This document shows positions 1 to 11,841 of a DNA stretch of 64,000 nucleotides, piece by piece. Position 1 is the stretch's first letter. Every line of letters begins with the position of its first letter. The notes under the pieces are model-generated. The model had not been told where the DNA came from. It ran no database searches and worked only from the letters and a program-made list of their open reading frames with translations. The position numbers and the translations under genes were made by a program. The DNA is taken from positions 1 through 64,000 of the forward strand of contig CALOBR010000003.1 of the NCBI GenBank assembly GCA_942491665.1, written 5' to 3'. The DNA is from CAVQGZ01 sp942491665 (lineage in GTDB: Bacteria; Actinomycetota; Actinomycetes; Jiangellales; Jiangellaceae).

Positions 1-22
1 ATTTGGCAAGGCGGGGAGAGTC

Positions 23-1090
23 ATGCGGATCAGGATCACAGACGTCGCTGCGGCGGCCGGTGTCTCGCCGGCGACTGTGTCCGTCGTCCTTACGGGGTCG
101 AGGGGGCACGGGTCGCACGGCAGACCCGCAACGCGCATCCGGTCAGTCGCGTCCCAGCTGGGCTACAGCCCCAACAACGTCGCTCGGGGGCTGCGCACGC
201 GGCGCACCACACCATCGGTCTGGTCAGCGACCACGTCGCCGCCACGCCGTACGCGGGTCGCCTCATCGTCGGCGCGCGGGCAGCCGCCTGGGAGGCCGGC
301 TACGTCCTCATGCTCGTCAGCACCGGGGGAGAGCCGGCTGGAACGCAGGAGTCGGTCGAGTCCTTGCTGGACCGCCAGGTGGACGGACTCATCTACGCCA
401 CGATGTACCACCAGGTCCTCGACCCGCACCCGCTGCTGGCCCGGCGTCCCTGTGTCGTCCTGGACTCCCAGGTGCGGGACGGGTCGATCCCTACGTCGTG
501 CCGGACGAGGAGCAGAAGTGTGGCTACGAGGCCGCGCGAGGCTCCTCAGAGGCGGGGCACCGACGGATCGCCTACCTGCGCAACGCTGACCCGGTCCGTG
601 CCTCACGAGCTGCGCGAGGCGGGGGGGGCTACCCGGAGGGCGCGGTGCGAAGCCGGTGTGGGGGTGGATCCAGCCCTCATGCTCGCCGACGAGGCCCTCA
701 GCGGTGGGGGTCGAGCGCGCGGCAGAGACGCTGCTGGCCCTCGCCCACCCACCGACCGCCGTCTTCGCCTTCAACGACAGCATGGCGATGGGGGTCTACC
801 GCGCAGCGCGTCAGGCGGGCCTGGGCTATCCCGGGGGACCTCAGCGTCGTCGGATTCGACGACCAGGGGCCCGTCGCCGCCGAGCTGGATTCCAGGCTGG
901 CGACGATGGCCCTGCCCCACCTGGCCATGGGCCAGTGGGCAGCCGAGCGGCTCATCCAGGACATCACGAAGTCCGATCCGTTCGACGAGGCGCAGCGAGC
1001 TCGGTTGGAACCGTGCCCGGTCGTGGTCTCGCGGGTCGGTCGGCTCCGCCACCACAGTCCAAGAGAGGGCGGCGGACCTTCCGCATGTGA
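23..1090 (+). pseudogene. LacI-family sugar-operon repressor, frameshifted
   Basis: The N-terminus reads as a typical LacI helix-turn-helix (ITDVAAAAGVSPATVS, then LGYSPNNVARGLRTRR). The periplasmic-binding-like effector domain follows, with recognisable pieces IGLVSDHVAATPY, ESLLDRQVDGLIYATM, AVFAFNDSMAMG and LSVVGFDDQGPVA. These pieces lie in different frames. At least four frame changes are needed, near 205, 490, 640 and 820. One lies by a run of eight G (623-630). The family binds DNA upstream of sugar-uptake operons and is released by the sugar. Placement directly before a sugar ABC operon fits. As written it cannot give a full protein. Because the protein-level similarity is otherwise good, sequence error is as likely as real decay. 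Start ATG 23 has GGGGAG just upstream. Confidence 0.75.
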
Positions 1091-1152
1091 CCGCAGCTTC
1101 GCGGTCACATCACACCCGCCCCGTTGCAGCGGGGTGGGAGAAGGGATAAGCG

Positions 1153-2711
<1,559 letters not shown>

Positions 2712-2898
2712 CTGCTGGTGGGTGGTCCCGCCGCCACGGCGAGACCACCTCTCACCGTGCCTGTGCGCCCTGCGATGTCGTGGGCGAACCGCCCCTCGCT
2801 CTCGATGAGGGAGTCCTCCGTGACCTCCCCGCCCCCTCGACCCCGCACCCCCAACTCCCGCTGCAACCTCACGGCAAGATCCTTGCCCCACGCGAAGG

Positions 2899-3777
2899 GT
2901 GAGGCCGGCGCCGCCCGCCTCTTCGCCGCACCGGGCTGCTGGTGGTGCTGCTGTTCGTGATCCTCCCGTTCCTCGGCGCGTTCGTCCTGTCGTTCACCAG
3001 CTCCCGGCTGGTGAGCCCGCTGCCCGACGCGCTTCGTCGGGGTCGAGAGCCGCATCGACGTCCTGGCCGACAGCACCTTCTGGGGTGCCCTCCGCAACAA
3101 CCTCGCCTTCGGCCTGGTGGTGGTGCCGGTGCAGACCTCGCTGGCGCTGGGCTCTGGCCGTCCTGGTCAACCTGAAGATCCGCGGCCGAGTGATCTTCCG
3201 GACGCTGTACTTCCTGCCGCAGGTGATGGTGATGGCGGCTGCGGCCACCGTCTGGAAGCTGCTCTTCAGCAGCGACGGGATGGCGCGCTCGGTGGTGGAG
3301 GTGCTGACCATCGGGCTGTGGGGCGGGCCCAACTGGTGGTGCAGTCGACCAGCCTCGCGCTGCCCACCGTCATCATCGTGTCCATCTGGCAGGGCGTGGG
3401 CTTTCAGATGATCATCCTGCTCGCCGCCCTGCAGGACGTGCCCCCCCGCGAGCAGTACGAGGCGGCGTCCATCGGCGGCTGCCACCTCCCGGCAGAAGTT
3501 CATCAGCGTGACCGTGCCCGGGATCCGCAACCAGCTGATCTTCGTGGCGACCATCACGATGATCCTGTCGTTCCGGCTGTACGACCAGGTCGTGATCATG
3601 CCGCAGCCCGCAGGTGGCCCTCAGGACGCGACCCGCACGGTGGTGCTCGAGATGGTGCAGACCGGCTTCGAACGGCAGCTCATCGGCAAGGCCTCGGCGA
3701 TCGCCGTCGTGTTCTTCGTCATCGTCCTGCTGCTCACGCTCGTGCAACGTTGGCTCCTGAAGGAGGAAGCACGATGA
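2899..3777 (+). pseudogene. ABC sugar permease 1 (MalF/UgpA type), frameshifted
   Basis: This is an inner-membrane subunit of the sugar ABC transporter. Hydrophobic segments are clear: LLFVILPFLGAFVLSFTSSRL near 2945, a later one with FRTLYFLPQVMVMAAAATVWKLLFS, and a C-terminal helix ending LLTLVQRWLLKEEAR. The loop that couples to the ATPase should lie near EQYEAASIGG (about 3450). Frame changes near 2930, 3030, 3150, 3340 and 3490 prevent one continuous reading. The true start is uncertain; GTG 2899 is only an approximation. The stop TGA (3775-3777) overlaps the ATG of the next permease (3774), the usual coupling in such operons. Confidence 0.7.
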
Positions 3778-4655
3778 GCTCCACCACCACGGCTCCTCGC
3801 GCCGCCGCGGCCGGCCCCACCGGCAGGCCCTTCAAGGTCGCCACCTACGCCCTCATGGTGGCGTTGGCCGTGTTCTTCGTGTTCCCGGTCGCCTTCCCGG
3901 TGGGTGGCTCCCTCAAGTCCGATGCCTTCGTCTTCGCCGAGGGTGAGCACTCTCGGGGGGCTCAATCCCCGGCCCTTCGTGGGGCTGGACAACTCCATCG
4001 CTGCGAACGGGCGGATCAACCTCATCGTCGCTTTCCGAACTCCGCTCATCATCTCGGTCGCGATCGTGGCCGTGGGCGCCGTGGTCAACAGCATGCTCGG
4101 GTACGTGTTGGCCCGCTTCCAGTTGCGCGGCGGGATCCTCATCCTCACCGGCGTGGTCTCCTTGGCCATCATCCCGTTCGAGGCGTTGGCGATCCCGTTG
4201 CTCTACTCGTTCGCCGAGGTCGGCTGGCTGAACGCGTTCGCTCCTTCAGGTCCTGCCCTTCATCGCGAACCCGTTCTTCATCTACCTGTTCTACACGTTC
4301 TTCCTGAACATCCCGAAGGAGCTGGAGGAGGCGGCGCGTGTCGACGGTGCTGGCTCGATCAGGACGTTCGTCCAGGTCGTCGCACCGCTGGCCAATGCGG
4401 TCTTCGCGAGTGTGGCCATCCCCACCTTCCTGTTCTCTTGGGGGCAGCTGTTGTGGCCGACGATGGTGACGCGTGGCGAGTCGGTGCGACCCCTCCCGCT
4501 TGCGCTGCAGGCCTTCCAGACCTCGCCGCCGCTGCAGTGGGGGGCGATCATGGCCTTCGTCATCCTGATGACCCTGCCGTTGCTGGCCGCTTTTCCTGTT
4601 CTTCCAGCGTCAGTTCGTACGAGGGCATCTCGTCCTCGGGTGTCAGAAAGGGTGA
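3774..4655 (+). pseudogene. ABC sugar permease 2 (MalG/UgpE type), frameshifted
   Basis: Second membrane subunit of the same importer. It starts MSSTTTAPRAAAAG at ATG 3774, overlapping the stop of permease 1. Membrane segments include YALMVALAVFFVFPVAF, TPLIISVAIVAVGAVVNSMLGYVLA and MAFVILMTLPLLAAF. The conserved EAA loop appears as ELEEAARVDGAGSIRTF, where the ATPase docks. Frame changes are needed near 3945, 4245 and 4590, the last one in the C-terminal FFQRQFVRG region. After it the frame ends at TGA 4653-4655. No ATPase gene lies in the locus, which is normal for this class since a shared MsiK-type ATPase usually serves several importers. Confidence 0.75.
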
Positions 4656-4659
4656 CGAC

Positions 4660-5640
4660 GTGCTGCGGTTCGGCGACCAGCTGGGTGTGGGACTCGTGGT
4701 CGGCCACCGGCGGGGCGAGCACCACCATCTGTTCTTCCTCCAGGCGCCCCTCTCCCCGTCCCACCCGGACTACCGCCACTTCCAGGCCTCCGTCGGCCAC
4801 GCCAGGTGCGAGGACCTGCGGGTCTGGAGCGGGCTCCCCCAGGCTCTCCCAACCGCCGCCGCGGCGCCGGTGGGACGACTACACCATCTGGACCGGCAGC
4901 ATCGTTCGGGCCCCGGACTGGCAGGTGGCTCTTGTTCTACGCAGGGATCTCGCTCGTTGCCCGACTGTCTGGTCGTGCAACGGATCGGGGCCGCGCAGTC
5001 CGACGACCTGACCACGTGGCGGCGGTTCGTCACCGCCCGCCCCTGGAGGCCGACTACCCCGCTGGTACGAGCGGCTTGCCGGCGGGTCGCGGCCCGACGA
5101 GGCCTGGCAGGACCCGTTCGTCTTCCCCGACCCCCAAGGTGACGGGTGGCACATGCTCATCCCGGCCCGGGTCAGAACTACGGTCCCCCCGATGAACGCG
5201 GTGTGATCGGACACGCTCGCTCATCGCATGACTTGACCACGTCTGGGAGGTCCATGCCTTCGTTCACCTCGCCCGGTTCCTTCCGTTACCTCGAGGTACC
5301 CCAGCGTGGTTGAGATGGACGGGGTGTGCTCCGCTCGTCTTCTCATGTCACGCCGCGGAGTTGCCGTGCGGCAGGCGTGAGGTGGTGGGGGGTCGGGGTG
5401 TGTGGAGCGTGTCACGGGCCCGGCCTGCTCGGACCGTTCGTTTCCACGTCAGCCGCGCGGCGTTCGATCATCCCAGCCTCTACGCGGCACGCCTCGATCA
5501 AGGACCAGAAGGCGGGCGATGGAGACCTGCTCGGCTTCCAGCTCCGAAGTGGACGGTGCCTTCGTCGGCGAGATCCTCGACCCGATCCCCGTCGAGATCA
5601 CGGCGGGCCAACTCCAAGCCCATCCTCTAATCAGACATAG
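4660..5640 (+). pseudogene. GH32-like glycoside hydrolase (five-bladed propeller), frameshifted
   Basis: Pieces recovered in three frames give VLRFGDQ, WVWDSWSAT, HHLFFLQAPLS, YRHFQASVGHA, DYTIWTGSIV, RWLLFYAGISL, AWQDPFVFPDP, DGWHMLIPAR and ILDPIPVEIT, in the expected order. The W-x-D-S and RDP-like (here QDPF) signatures match the GH32/GH43/GH68 propeller fold, with GH32 best. Such enzymes cleave fructosyl or related glycosidic bonds. No secretion signal is seen, so it would act on imported sugar in the cytoplasm. At least six frame changes occur. The end is approximate (TAA 5628 or TAG 5638, depending on frame). The exact substrate cannot be inferred. Confidence 0.6.
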
Positions 5641-5809
5641 GCGCGGCATGCTTGACGAAGGCCCCCAGCGCAGGCTGCTCCGCGACAGGGTAAGTCTTTC
5701 TGGGCGGTGTGACGCGGGTCTTCAGCTCCCCGGAAGACGTCCTGCGCACGCTCTCAAGATGGCGTGTTGCGTTGATGATCCTTGGGCGCTCCGGGGGCGC
5801 AGGGACGGA
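5641..5809. other. Junction between sugar locus and conjugation module, no gene seen
   Basis: This stretch lies between the 3' end of the + strand glycosidase and the 3' end of the first - strand conjugation-associated gene. I see no convincing coding frame, tRNA or inverted repeat in it. If the island to the right has a left attachment site near its last gene, it would be expected about here, but I found no copy of the tRNA-Lys 3' end. Confidence 0.4.
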
Positions 5810-6232
5810 TCAGGCGGGACCGCTCTGTGGCCCGCTCGGGGTCCAACGGGCCGGGGCTGGCCAAGGCGTCTCTTGTAGCCATGCGGGAGTGGGGGCATCG
5901 CGGTGGAGCCCGACGCGGCACCCTGTTCGCGCGATCCAGAGTCCTAGTCGGTGGCGGGTGGCGGCGAGCGTTTGGTGCCAGTCCGATGGCCCGGTGAGTG
6001 GGCCCTCGCGGCCATAGGCGCCTTGGCGTGCGGTGCGCAGCGCAGCGAGTTCCTCGACGAGTTCGCCGTGCAGGGCCCAGCATGGGGGTACTTCGCGCTG
6101 GTCCAGTCGGTAGCGCTGGACGAGCCAGCGCACCCAGGGATCGGTTTCGTCGAGATGGTCGGCTTCTTCGCTGGGGGTCAGGCTTGCCCATTCGATGGGC
6201 CGTGGCTTGTGGCGCATCGCTTGGGCCACCAA
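5810..6232 (-). CDS. Conserved hypothetical protein of actinobacterial conjugative elements
   Basis: The 140-residue protein has the pattern PIEWASL, DPWVRWLVQRYRLD, VPPCWALHGELVEELAAL and a Trp-His ahead of a helix with a C-terminal RTGC. I recall this kind of protein next to TraG-like genes in actinobacterial integrative elements, but know no function. It follows the preceding gene (ending 6293) in the same frame after one TGA. Acidic sequence upstream of the listed start (DPDEEADAL) also reads well. The start is therefore uncertain: TTG 6232, GTG 6229 or ATG 6217 are all possible. Confidence 0.55.
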   Translation of the reverse strand: MVAQAMRHKPRPIEWASLTPSEEADHLDETDPWVRWLVQRYRLDQREVPPCWALHGELVEELAALRTARQGAYGREGPLTGPSDWHQTLAATRHRLGLWIARTGCRVGLHRDAPTPAWLQETPWPAPARWTPSGPQSGPA

Positions 6233-6292
6233 AGCGTCGGCCTCTTCGTCGGGGTCGGGGGTGCTCCGATGCCCATCCAGGTCGGTCTGCCA

Positions 6293-7676
6293 TCAGCGGC
6301 TCACCGACGGCGCCGGACTTACCGGGAGGCAGGGATGCACGGGACGGCGCTGCTCGCGCTGACGTGCCAGTTCCTGTCCGAGGAGAGCCGCAGGCGACTC
6401 GCGTACCGGTGAGGCCGCAGTGGCTGGTCGGCCAGGGTCGGGCGGGCAGGTGCGCGCGGCGTCGACCGCGCGGGTGAGCGCCTCCATGAGTGGTTCCTGG
6501 CCGCCGACGTGGCGTGTCTCGTACCAGCCGCGGTAGGCGGCGTCCTCGGAGTCGGCGCGAACCATCAGCAGGCCGCGGTCGTTCAGCTCCGCTACGGCCG
6601 ACCCGGCCGCCGCTGTGGCTTGGGCCACGACGGTTCCGTAGGCAAGGAGTGCCGGGCTGGTGGCCAGCGCCCGAGCGGGCCGTGCCCGCAGGTCGCGCAG
6701 GCGCGGGAGTGCGGCGGAGGCGAGTTCCCGGGCTTGGGTCAGAGTGGCGGGTGAGCCGGTGGAGGTGCTTCCCAGTCGCGTTCGGTGGGTGCGCAGCGCC
6801 GCGGTCAGCTCGTGGGAATGGGCGCGGAGCGCGCGGGACGTCTGTGCCAGCAGGTCAGGCACGCCGACCGCGGCGTCCTGGCGCGCGGCATCGAGCGCGT
6901 CCGCCGCAGCCTGGCTGACGTGGGCGAGAGCGGTCATCGACGCCAGGACGGATGACAACCCCAGAGCGGGTCCGGCTGCTTCGGCGCGCAGGTGTTGCGT
7001 GAGTCGCTCAGTGGCCAGAGGTAGACGTTCGAGGTCGTTCACGATCACGATCGCACGCGGTGTGCGGGTGGGCACCGGTTGTGCGTCGGGGTTGCCGGCC
7101 CAGGCGCGGACCTCGCGCGCGACGGCCTCGAGAGTGGCCGCCGACTCACCCCATGTCCGTCGCGCCGCCGATCCGCTGATCCACACGTCGGTCATGGACG
7201 AGTCGAGCACGGCCGTAGCTTCGGCGAGCGTGGCGACGTCGGCGACGCAGCGCCATCGGGTGTCGTCCGGGAGTCGACGGGCGGCCGGTTCGAGGGTGTA
7301 GCGGGCGAGGACGGCCTCGACCGCCAGCCCCGACCACGTCTGCACAGGCCCGTCCGCGTGGGAGGGTGCGGCCGGCCGCGATGACCACCGCTGGGTCGGG
7401 GCTGGTCGATCGTCCCACTCCACGAGCCCGGTTCGGCTTACCACCGACAGCTGATCGACGAGAGCCTGAACGGGGTGAGCAGCGAGCTCTACCGAGAGAG
7501 GTGGCCCGATCCGGACGCGGTGTGATCCCTGTGAGCAGCCGCAGGGACTCGTCCAGCGCGACGAGTAGGTCGCTGCGAAGGATGCCTAGCTCGGTGACCT
7601 CGGCAGGTTGCGGGTGTCGTTCGGTTAGCGCGAGGGCGGCGTAGCGGGCCGCCCGCTGCATGTGCTGCTCGTACAT
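6293..7676 (-). pseudogene. Conjugation-module protein of about 460 residues, split by one frameshift
   Basis: Two readings join well. The N-terminal one starts at ATG 7676 (MYEQHMQRAARYAALAL, then LRSDLLVALDESLRLLTG). The C-terminal one continues one base out of frame as GSHRVRIGPPLSVELAAHPVQ, then VSRTGLVEWDD, and runs to TGA 6293. The shift falls at the GGG near 7530. The N-terminal frame gives low-complexity Arg-rich sequence after that point, whereas the other frame is open upstream of its first start codon (GTG 7444). I therefore infer one gene. The long C-terminal part is Ala/Arg-rich and mainly helical (IVIVNDLERLPLATERL, LAHVSQAAADALDAAR). No known domain is recognised. The start overlaps the stop of the gene upstream (ATGA). 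Confidence 0.55.
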
Positions 7677-7985
7677 CAGGCGGGCAGGGCTTGGAGCGCA
7701 CGGTCGATGTGGCTGATGGCTCGAGCGACCCCAAGGCACCTGCTGGTGTCCATCGTCCGGAGTTGGTCGTGGCAGAGGTCGCGGGCCAGGGTCAGCGCTG
7801 CGGCCGGCTCGAGCGGGACGGCGGGTTGTTGCACGCCGGGCAAGGCGCCGTCGAGGTCGCGCTCGTTGAACGCTGCAACGACATCGAGCACCGGTTCGGG
7901 GTGCAGCCGCTCGTCCTCGATCGCGGCGGCGAGCAGTCCGCGGACGTGGGCGAGCGCCCGCTCCTCGGGGTGGGTGGGTGGTCAC
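7676..7985 (-). pseudogene. Small conjugation-module protein, probably frameshifted near its start
   Basis: The clear part reads EERALAHVRGLLAAAIEDERLH, LDVVAAFNERDLDGALPG and ends SHIDRALQALPA at TGA 7676. In frame there is a TGA just before the first segment, and the first usable start is an internal GTG at 7891. A better start, GTG 7985 (VTTHPP), lies one base out of frame across a run of four C (about 7967-7970), suggesting a single-base error. The product would be about 100 residues, small and acidic, of unknown function. It sits between the coupling-protein gene and the next conjugation-module gene, and its stop overlaps that gene's ATG, so they are co-translated. Confidence 0.5.
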
Positions 7986-8113
7986 GGTGTAGGCCTCCTC
8001 ATGGGTCGGATGGTGGGGTTCGGCTGGGCTGTAGCGGGGGTGCAGCGGCCGGTTCTGTGGATGACGCCCCGCATCGGGGGCGCGCTGTGGATCGACCACG
8101 GTCGCTCGGCGTC

Positions 8114-9941
8114 TCACGGGAGTGCCTCCGCGCCCAGTGATGCCCGCTTGAGCTCGTGCTCGACGTCGGTCCGGGCGGCCGCGAGCTGCTTGGCATCTGG
8201 TCTGGAGGTCCAGGGGTGGAGGTCGAGCACGATCGGGGGAGCGGTGCGGAGCAGCAGCACGCCGGTGCCGAAGGGGAGGGTGCGCAGCCGGCCGGCGGCC
8301 ATGACCGGGATGCGCCGGACGTTCGTCGACGTGGTGCGGCCGCCGTACCGGTCCCTGCTGATCGATTCGGTGTGCTCGTCGCGCTCGCCGATCAGCGCGG
8401 ACAGGTCGGCGAGGTCGCGGGCGTTGCTGCCGCCACCGAGGATGACTTTCACGATGGCGGCGTCCCACAGCGCGTTGGCCTGCTGCTCGCCCCACCGGTC
8501 GCGGGCCTGGGACAGCGACTGCAGGACGGCCAGAGGGGTGATGCCGGTGCCCCCGCCCTCGGACATCAGGGACGGCAGCGACGGCAGGGGGGCGAGGTTG
8601 CCGATCTCGTCAAGGGCGAGCAGCAGCGGAGGGTCGAGCCGGGCGCCGGTGGAAGCGGCGGCGAGCCGGCGGGCGGTCTCGACCATGTCCTCGACCAGTG
8701 CGGCGACCAGGGAGGACGCGGCGCCCGCGCCGCTGGAGGTGCCGAGCAGGTAGAGCGTGCCGCGCTCGCGCAGGAACGTGGCCGGGTCGAATGACTCCCC
8801 CGCGGATGGGGTGACGGCGTCGAGCACGCGGGGGTCGGCAAGGGACGCCAGAGCCTGACGGACGCCTAGCCAGATCGAGTCGCGGGTGCGGGGATCGGAA
8901 TGGGCGGCCTGCTCCAGCGCGTCACCCCATCCCGGTGCGGCGGACGACGAGCCGAGCATCGCGATGGCGTCGGCCGAGGCGGCCGGGTCGAGTGACCACC
9001 GGTACAGGTCGTGGGCAGTGCGCCCGTCCAGCGCGGCGGCGTGCAGCAGGGCACGTAGGACCGCCTCGGTCTGGGCCTGCCAGAAGTCCCCACCGTCGAC
9101 CGTGCGGTTCATGCCGGTGCCGGCGGCCAGCCCGCGGGCCCGGATCATGGCGGTCTGCGGCAGCTCGCAGCCCCGGACGGGGGACCAGCGCAACCCGCGG
9201 GAGACGCCGGCAGCCAGGTGCTGCGGGTCGAAGACCGCGACCGGCCCGACGGCGCTTCGCGCGTCCATGCTGACAGCGAGATTGTCCGGGCGGGTGCTGG
9301 TCGACACGACGGCACCGGGGGCGTCCAGGATCATAGGGATCACCAGGTGCAGTCCCTTGCCCGAGCGTGGCGGGCCCACCACGAGCATCGAGTCCTCGAC
9401 CGAGGCCCACACCTGCCGCCCCCGCGAGCGCCCCAGCAGGTAGCCGACATCCCGGGGCCGAGGGCGATTCAGGGACGGCCGCGCATGCAGAGGCGCGACG
9501 ACGCACCTGCCGGGGGCTGGCGGCAGCGCTGACCTCGCGGGCGGTGGCCGTCCCTGCCAGCGTGTGCGGGTTCGCGTCACGTCGGCGGTCGCTGTCCCGC
9601 CACAGCCAACGCCCGAGGGTTGCGGCGGCGACACCGAGCGCGGTGATGAGCACGACGATGGCCCAGTAGCCGTGTGGCGAGGGAAGTGGGGTTCCCCACG
9701 CGGCGGCCGGATCACCCGGGCTGGTGAGCTCGGCCAGGCTGCGGGCCAGTTCCAGCTCGGGAGGTTCGCTGCCCACCACGCGCGCACCCAGCCAGGCCGC
9801 TGCCCAGAGAATGCCCGCGAAGCCCATGGCAGCGAAGAGCGCCGCGAGCGCCAGGTCCGCCAGATCCCGATCGGTGCCGGAGGGCGACGGCGAAACCGGC
9901 GGCGGACGTGTCACGACCGAGGGAGTGGGCTCGCTGCGCAC
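8114..9941 (-). pseudogene. TraG/VirD4-family type IV coupling protein, one frameshift
   Basis: Coupling proteins are hexameric membrane ATPases that bring DNA to a conjugative transfer channel. The N-terminus (from ATG 9941) has two membrane segments, around LALAALFAAMGFAGILWAAAWLG and YWAIVVLITALGVAAATLG. After AREVSAAASPRQVRRRAS the frame must shift by one base (near 9487) to continue RPSLNRPRPRDVGYLLGRSRG. The ATPase domain then shows Walker A (GPPRSGKG), Walker B (LLLALDEIGNL) and a C-terminal region with VLQSLSQARDRWG, running to TGA 8114. Total length, about 600 residues, is normal. If the shift is a sequencing error, the gene is intact. Confidence 0.8.
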
Positions 9942-10073
9942 GACCCCTTGAGGCGGGTGGCGGTGGGCTTCGTCATCTTGCGGGCGGCTACGCGGACGCC
10001 TACGGGCTCACGAGAGAGCACATCGACCACAGGGAAAGGTGAGACTGCCCAGGCCCCGGGTACCTTCGGCGCC

Positions 10074-10433
10074 ATGATCACGGGCCTGGATCACGTGCAG
10101 GTCGCCATGCCTGTGGGCGGTGAGTCCTCCGCGCGGCAGTACTACGGCGAGGTCTTGGGGATGGTCGAGGTCCGCAAGCCTGCTCGGCTCGCACAACGTG
10201 GCGGCTGCTGGTTCAAGTCTGGGAGCGCGGTTCTGCATCTGGGGGTGGAAGAGCCCTTCACGCCAGCCAGGAAGGCCCATCCGGCGTTCCTGGTGACTGA
10301 CCTGGATGGCTTGGCCGTGGCGCTCGCCGAGTCAGGGGGCGAGGTCACGCGCTCGGACGGGGAGCTGCCTAGCATCCGTCGGTTTCACACGTTTGATCCG
10401 TTCGGCAACCGGCTGGAGTTCCAGCAGGCATAG
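10074..10433 (+). CDS. VOC (glyoxalase/dioxygenase superfamily) protein
   Basis: The protein has 119 residues with the single VOC module layout: GLDHVQVAMP at the start, a YYGEVLGMVEV helix-strand, FLVTDLDGLAVALAESGGEV in the middle and FHTFDPFGNRLEFQQ at the end. The first His (GLDHVQ) and the Glu of RLEF are the usual metal-ligand positions. The family covers glyoxalases, ring-cleaving dioxygenases and antibiotic-binding proteins, so the substrate is open. It lies alone on the + strand between the coupling-protein and VirB4 genes, both on the - strand. This looks like a cargo gene rather than part of the transfer machinery. Confidence 0.85.
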   Translation: MITGLDHVQVAMPVGGESSARQYYGEVLGMVEVRKPARLAQRGGCWFKSGSAVLHLGVEEPFTPARKAHPAFLVTDLDGLAVALAESGGEVTRSDGELPSIRRFHTFDPFGNRLEFQQA

Positions 10434-10505
10434 ACCCTCCTGCTCGCCGGCCCAGTTCGACTCCGGCGAGCATGCAAGTGGGCGGCGAATCGTCCTTCTG
10501 AGCTG

Positions 10506-11841
10506 TCACGAGCGGTCATTCGCTGGGTTCATTCTGGAGGTCGTGTCGAAGAGCCGGTATTCGCCCTGCGTCATCTGGTGTTGGACGACGAAGGCGCGGT
10601 TGCGGATCCGCCACAGTCCCTGCCCGACCCCCAGGGTGGGTAGCAGGGCTCGCTCTGTGTCGGTCAGCCCGAGGGTGGTGGCCGCGGAGTTCAGCTGGTC
10701 GGCTTCCTGCCGGTAGATGATGCGGGTCGAGCAGTCCGCGAGCAGCCCTTGGGCCAGTGCTCGGCTCTCGCTGGATGCGTCGCCGACGGCGTCGAGGTCG
10801 GACAGCCGGTGCACCACCATCAGGTTGGCGATGCCGTAGGCGCGCGACAGCTTCCACTGCGACTGCATGCGCCGGATCAGCGCGGGCTGGCGCATGATGC
10901 GCCACGCCTCGTCGTACACCACCCACCGGCGGCCGCCGTCCGGGTCGAGCAGGGCGGACTCCATCCACGCCGAGGTGCACGTCATCACCAGCGACAGCAG
11001 GGTGTCGTTTCCGGAGATTCGCGACAGGTCGAGGGTGAGCATGGGTGCGGTGGGGTCGAATCCCACGGTTGACTCGCCGTCGAACAGCCCCGCGAGGTCG
11101 CCGGCCACCAGCCGTCGCAGCGCATGCGCAGTGTCGCGGCCGTCTCGGCGCAGCACGTCGGCGGAGTCCCTCGCGTCCTCTGCGGGGTCGAGCAGCTGGT
11201 CGACGATGGAGGGGCAACGTCAGGGTGCGTCCCGCCGCCAGCGCACCGGCGAGCGCGGTGTCGATCGCGGTGTGCTCGACCGGGGCGAGTCGACGTCCGA
11301 GGACGGTCTCGGCCAGCACGCCGAGCAGCTCGCGACGCCGCGATGCAACGAGTCCGCGCCACGTCTGGTCGTCGACTCCTGCCGGGCGGCGTCCCTCGTC
11401 CAGCGGGTTGAGGCGTGCCGGCATCCCGGGGCCGAGGGAGATGACCACACCGCCGACCGCGGTCGCGACGTCGCTCCACTCACCCTTGGGATCGCCGGGC
11501 ACATACACCCGGACGCCGAACGCGATCGACCGCGACGCCAACGACTTCGCCAGCGACGACTTGCCCGTGCCGATGACTTCGGCCAGCAGCACGTTCGGGT
11601 CGGTCAGCACCCCCTGCTGGTAGAGCACCCAAGGGTCGAACGCGAACGATCCGCCCGAAAGCAGGCTTGTCCCGACGAACAGCCCTTGCGACCCCAGCCC
11701 TGCCTCGGCCAGGAAGGGGTAGGCAGCCGCCAGGGTCGCCGATGTGGCAGCGTGGGTCGGCGCGGTGAACGGGCGCCAGGACCCGAAGCGCAGCAGGCCC
11801 CGGCTCTCCGGAGCGGTGGCGCCTGCGTGCCACTCGGCCTA
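10506..11841 (-). pseudogene. VirB4-like conjugation ATPase, N-terminus missing and one frameshift
   Basis: VirB4-type ATPases power the type IV transfer channel. The reading begins directly after a TAG (11839-11841) with AEWHAGATAPESRGLLRFGSWRPF, which in relatives I recall lies roughly 80-100 residues into the protein. It continues through Walker A (IGTGKSSLAKSLA) and VYVPGDPKGEW. Near 11218 (a run of four C) one base must be dropped to pass from AAGRTLTLP to VDQLLDPAEDARD. Then come the Walker B region (WVVYDEAWRIM) and IIYRQEADQLNSAATTLGLT, ending at TGA 10506. No start codon exists near the truncated end, and the upstream gene's stop is in the same frame. The transfer system is therefore unlikely to work as written. 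Confidence 0.8.

Noticed and set aside
9941..10073. Possible small gene between the coupling protein and the VOC protein
   Set aside because: The + strand frame is open upstream of ATG 10074 but has no VOC-like sequence before GLDHVQ, so the short start is preferred.
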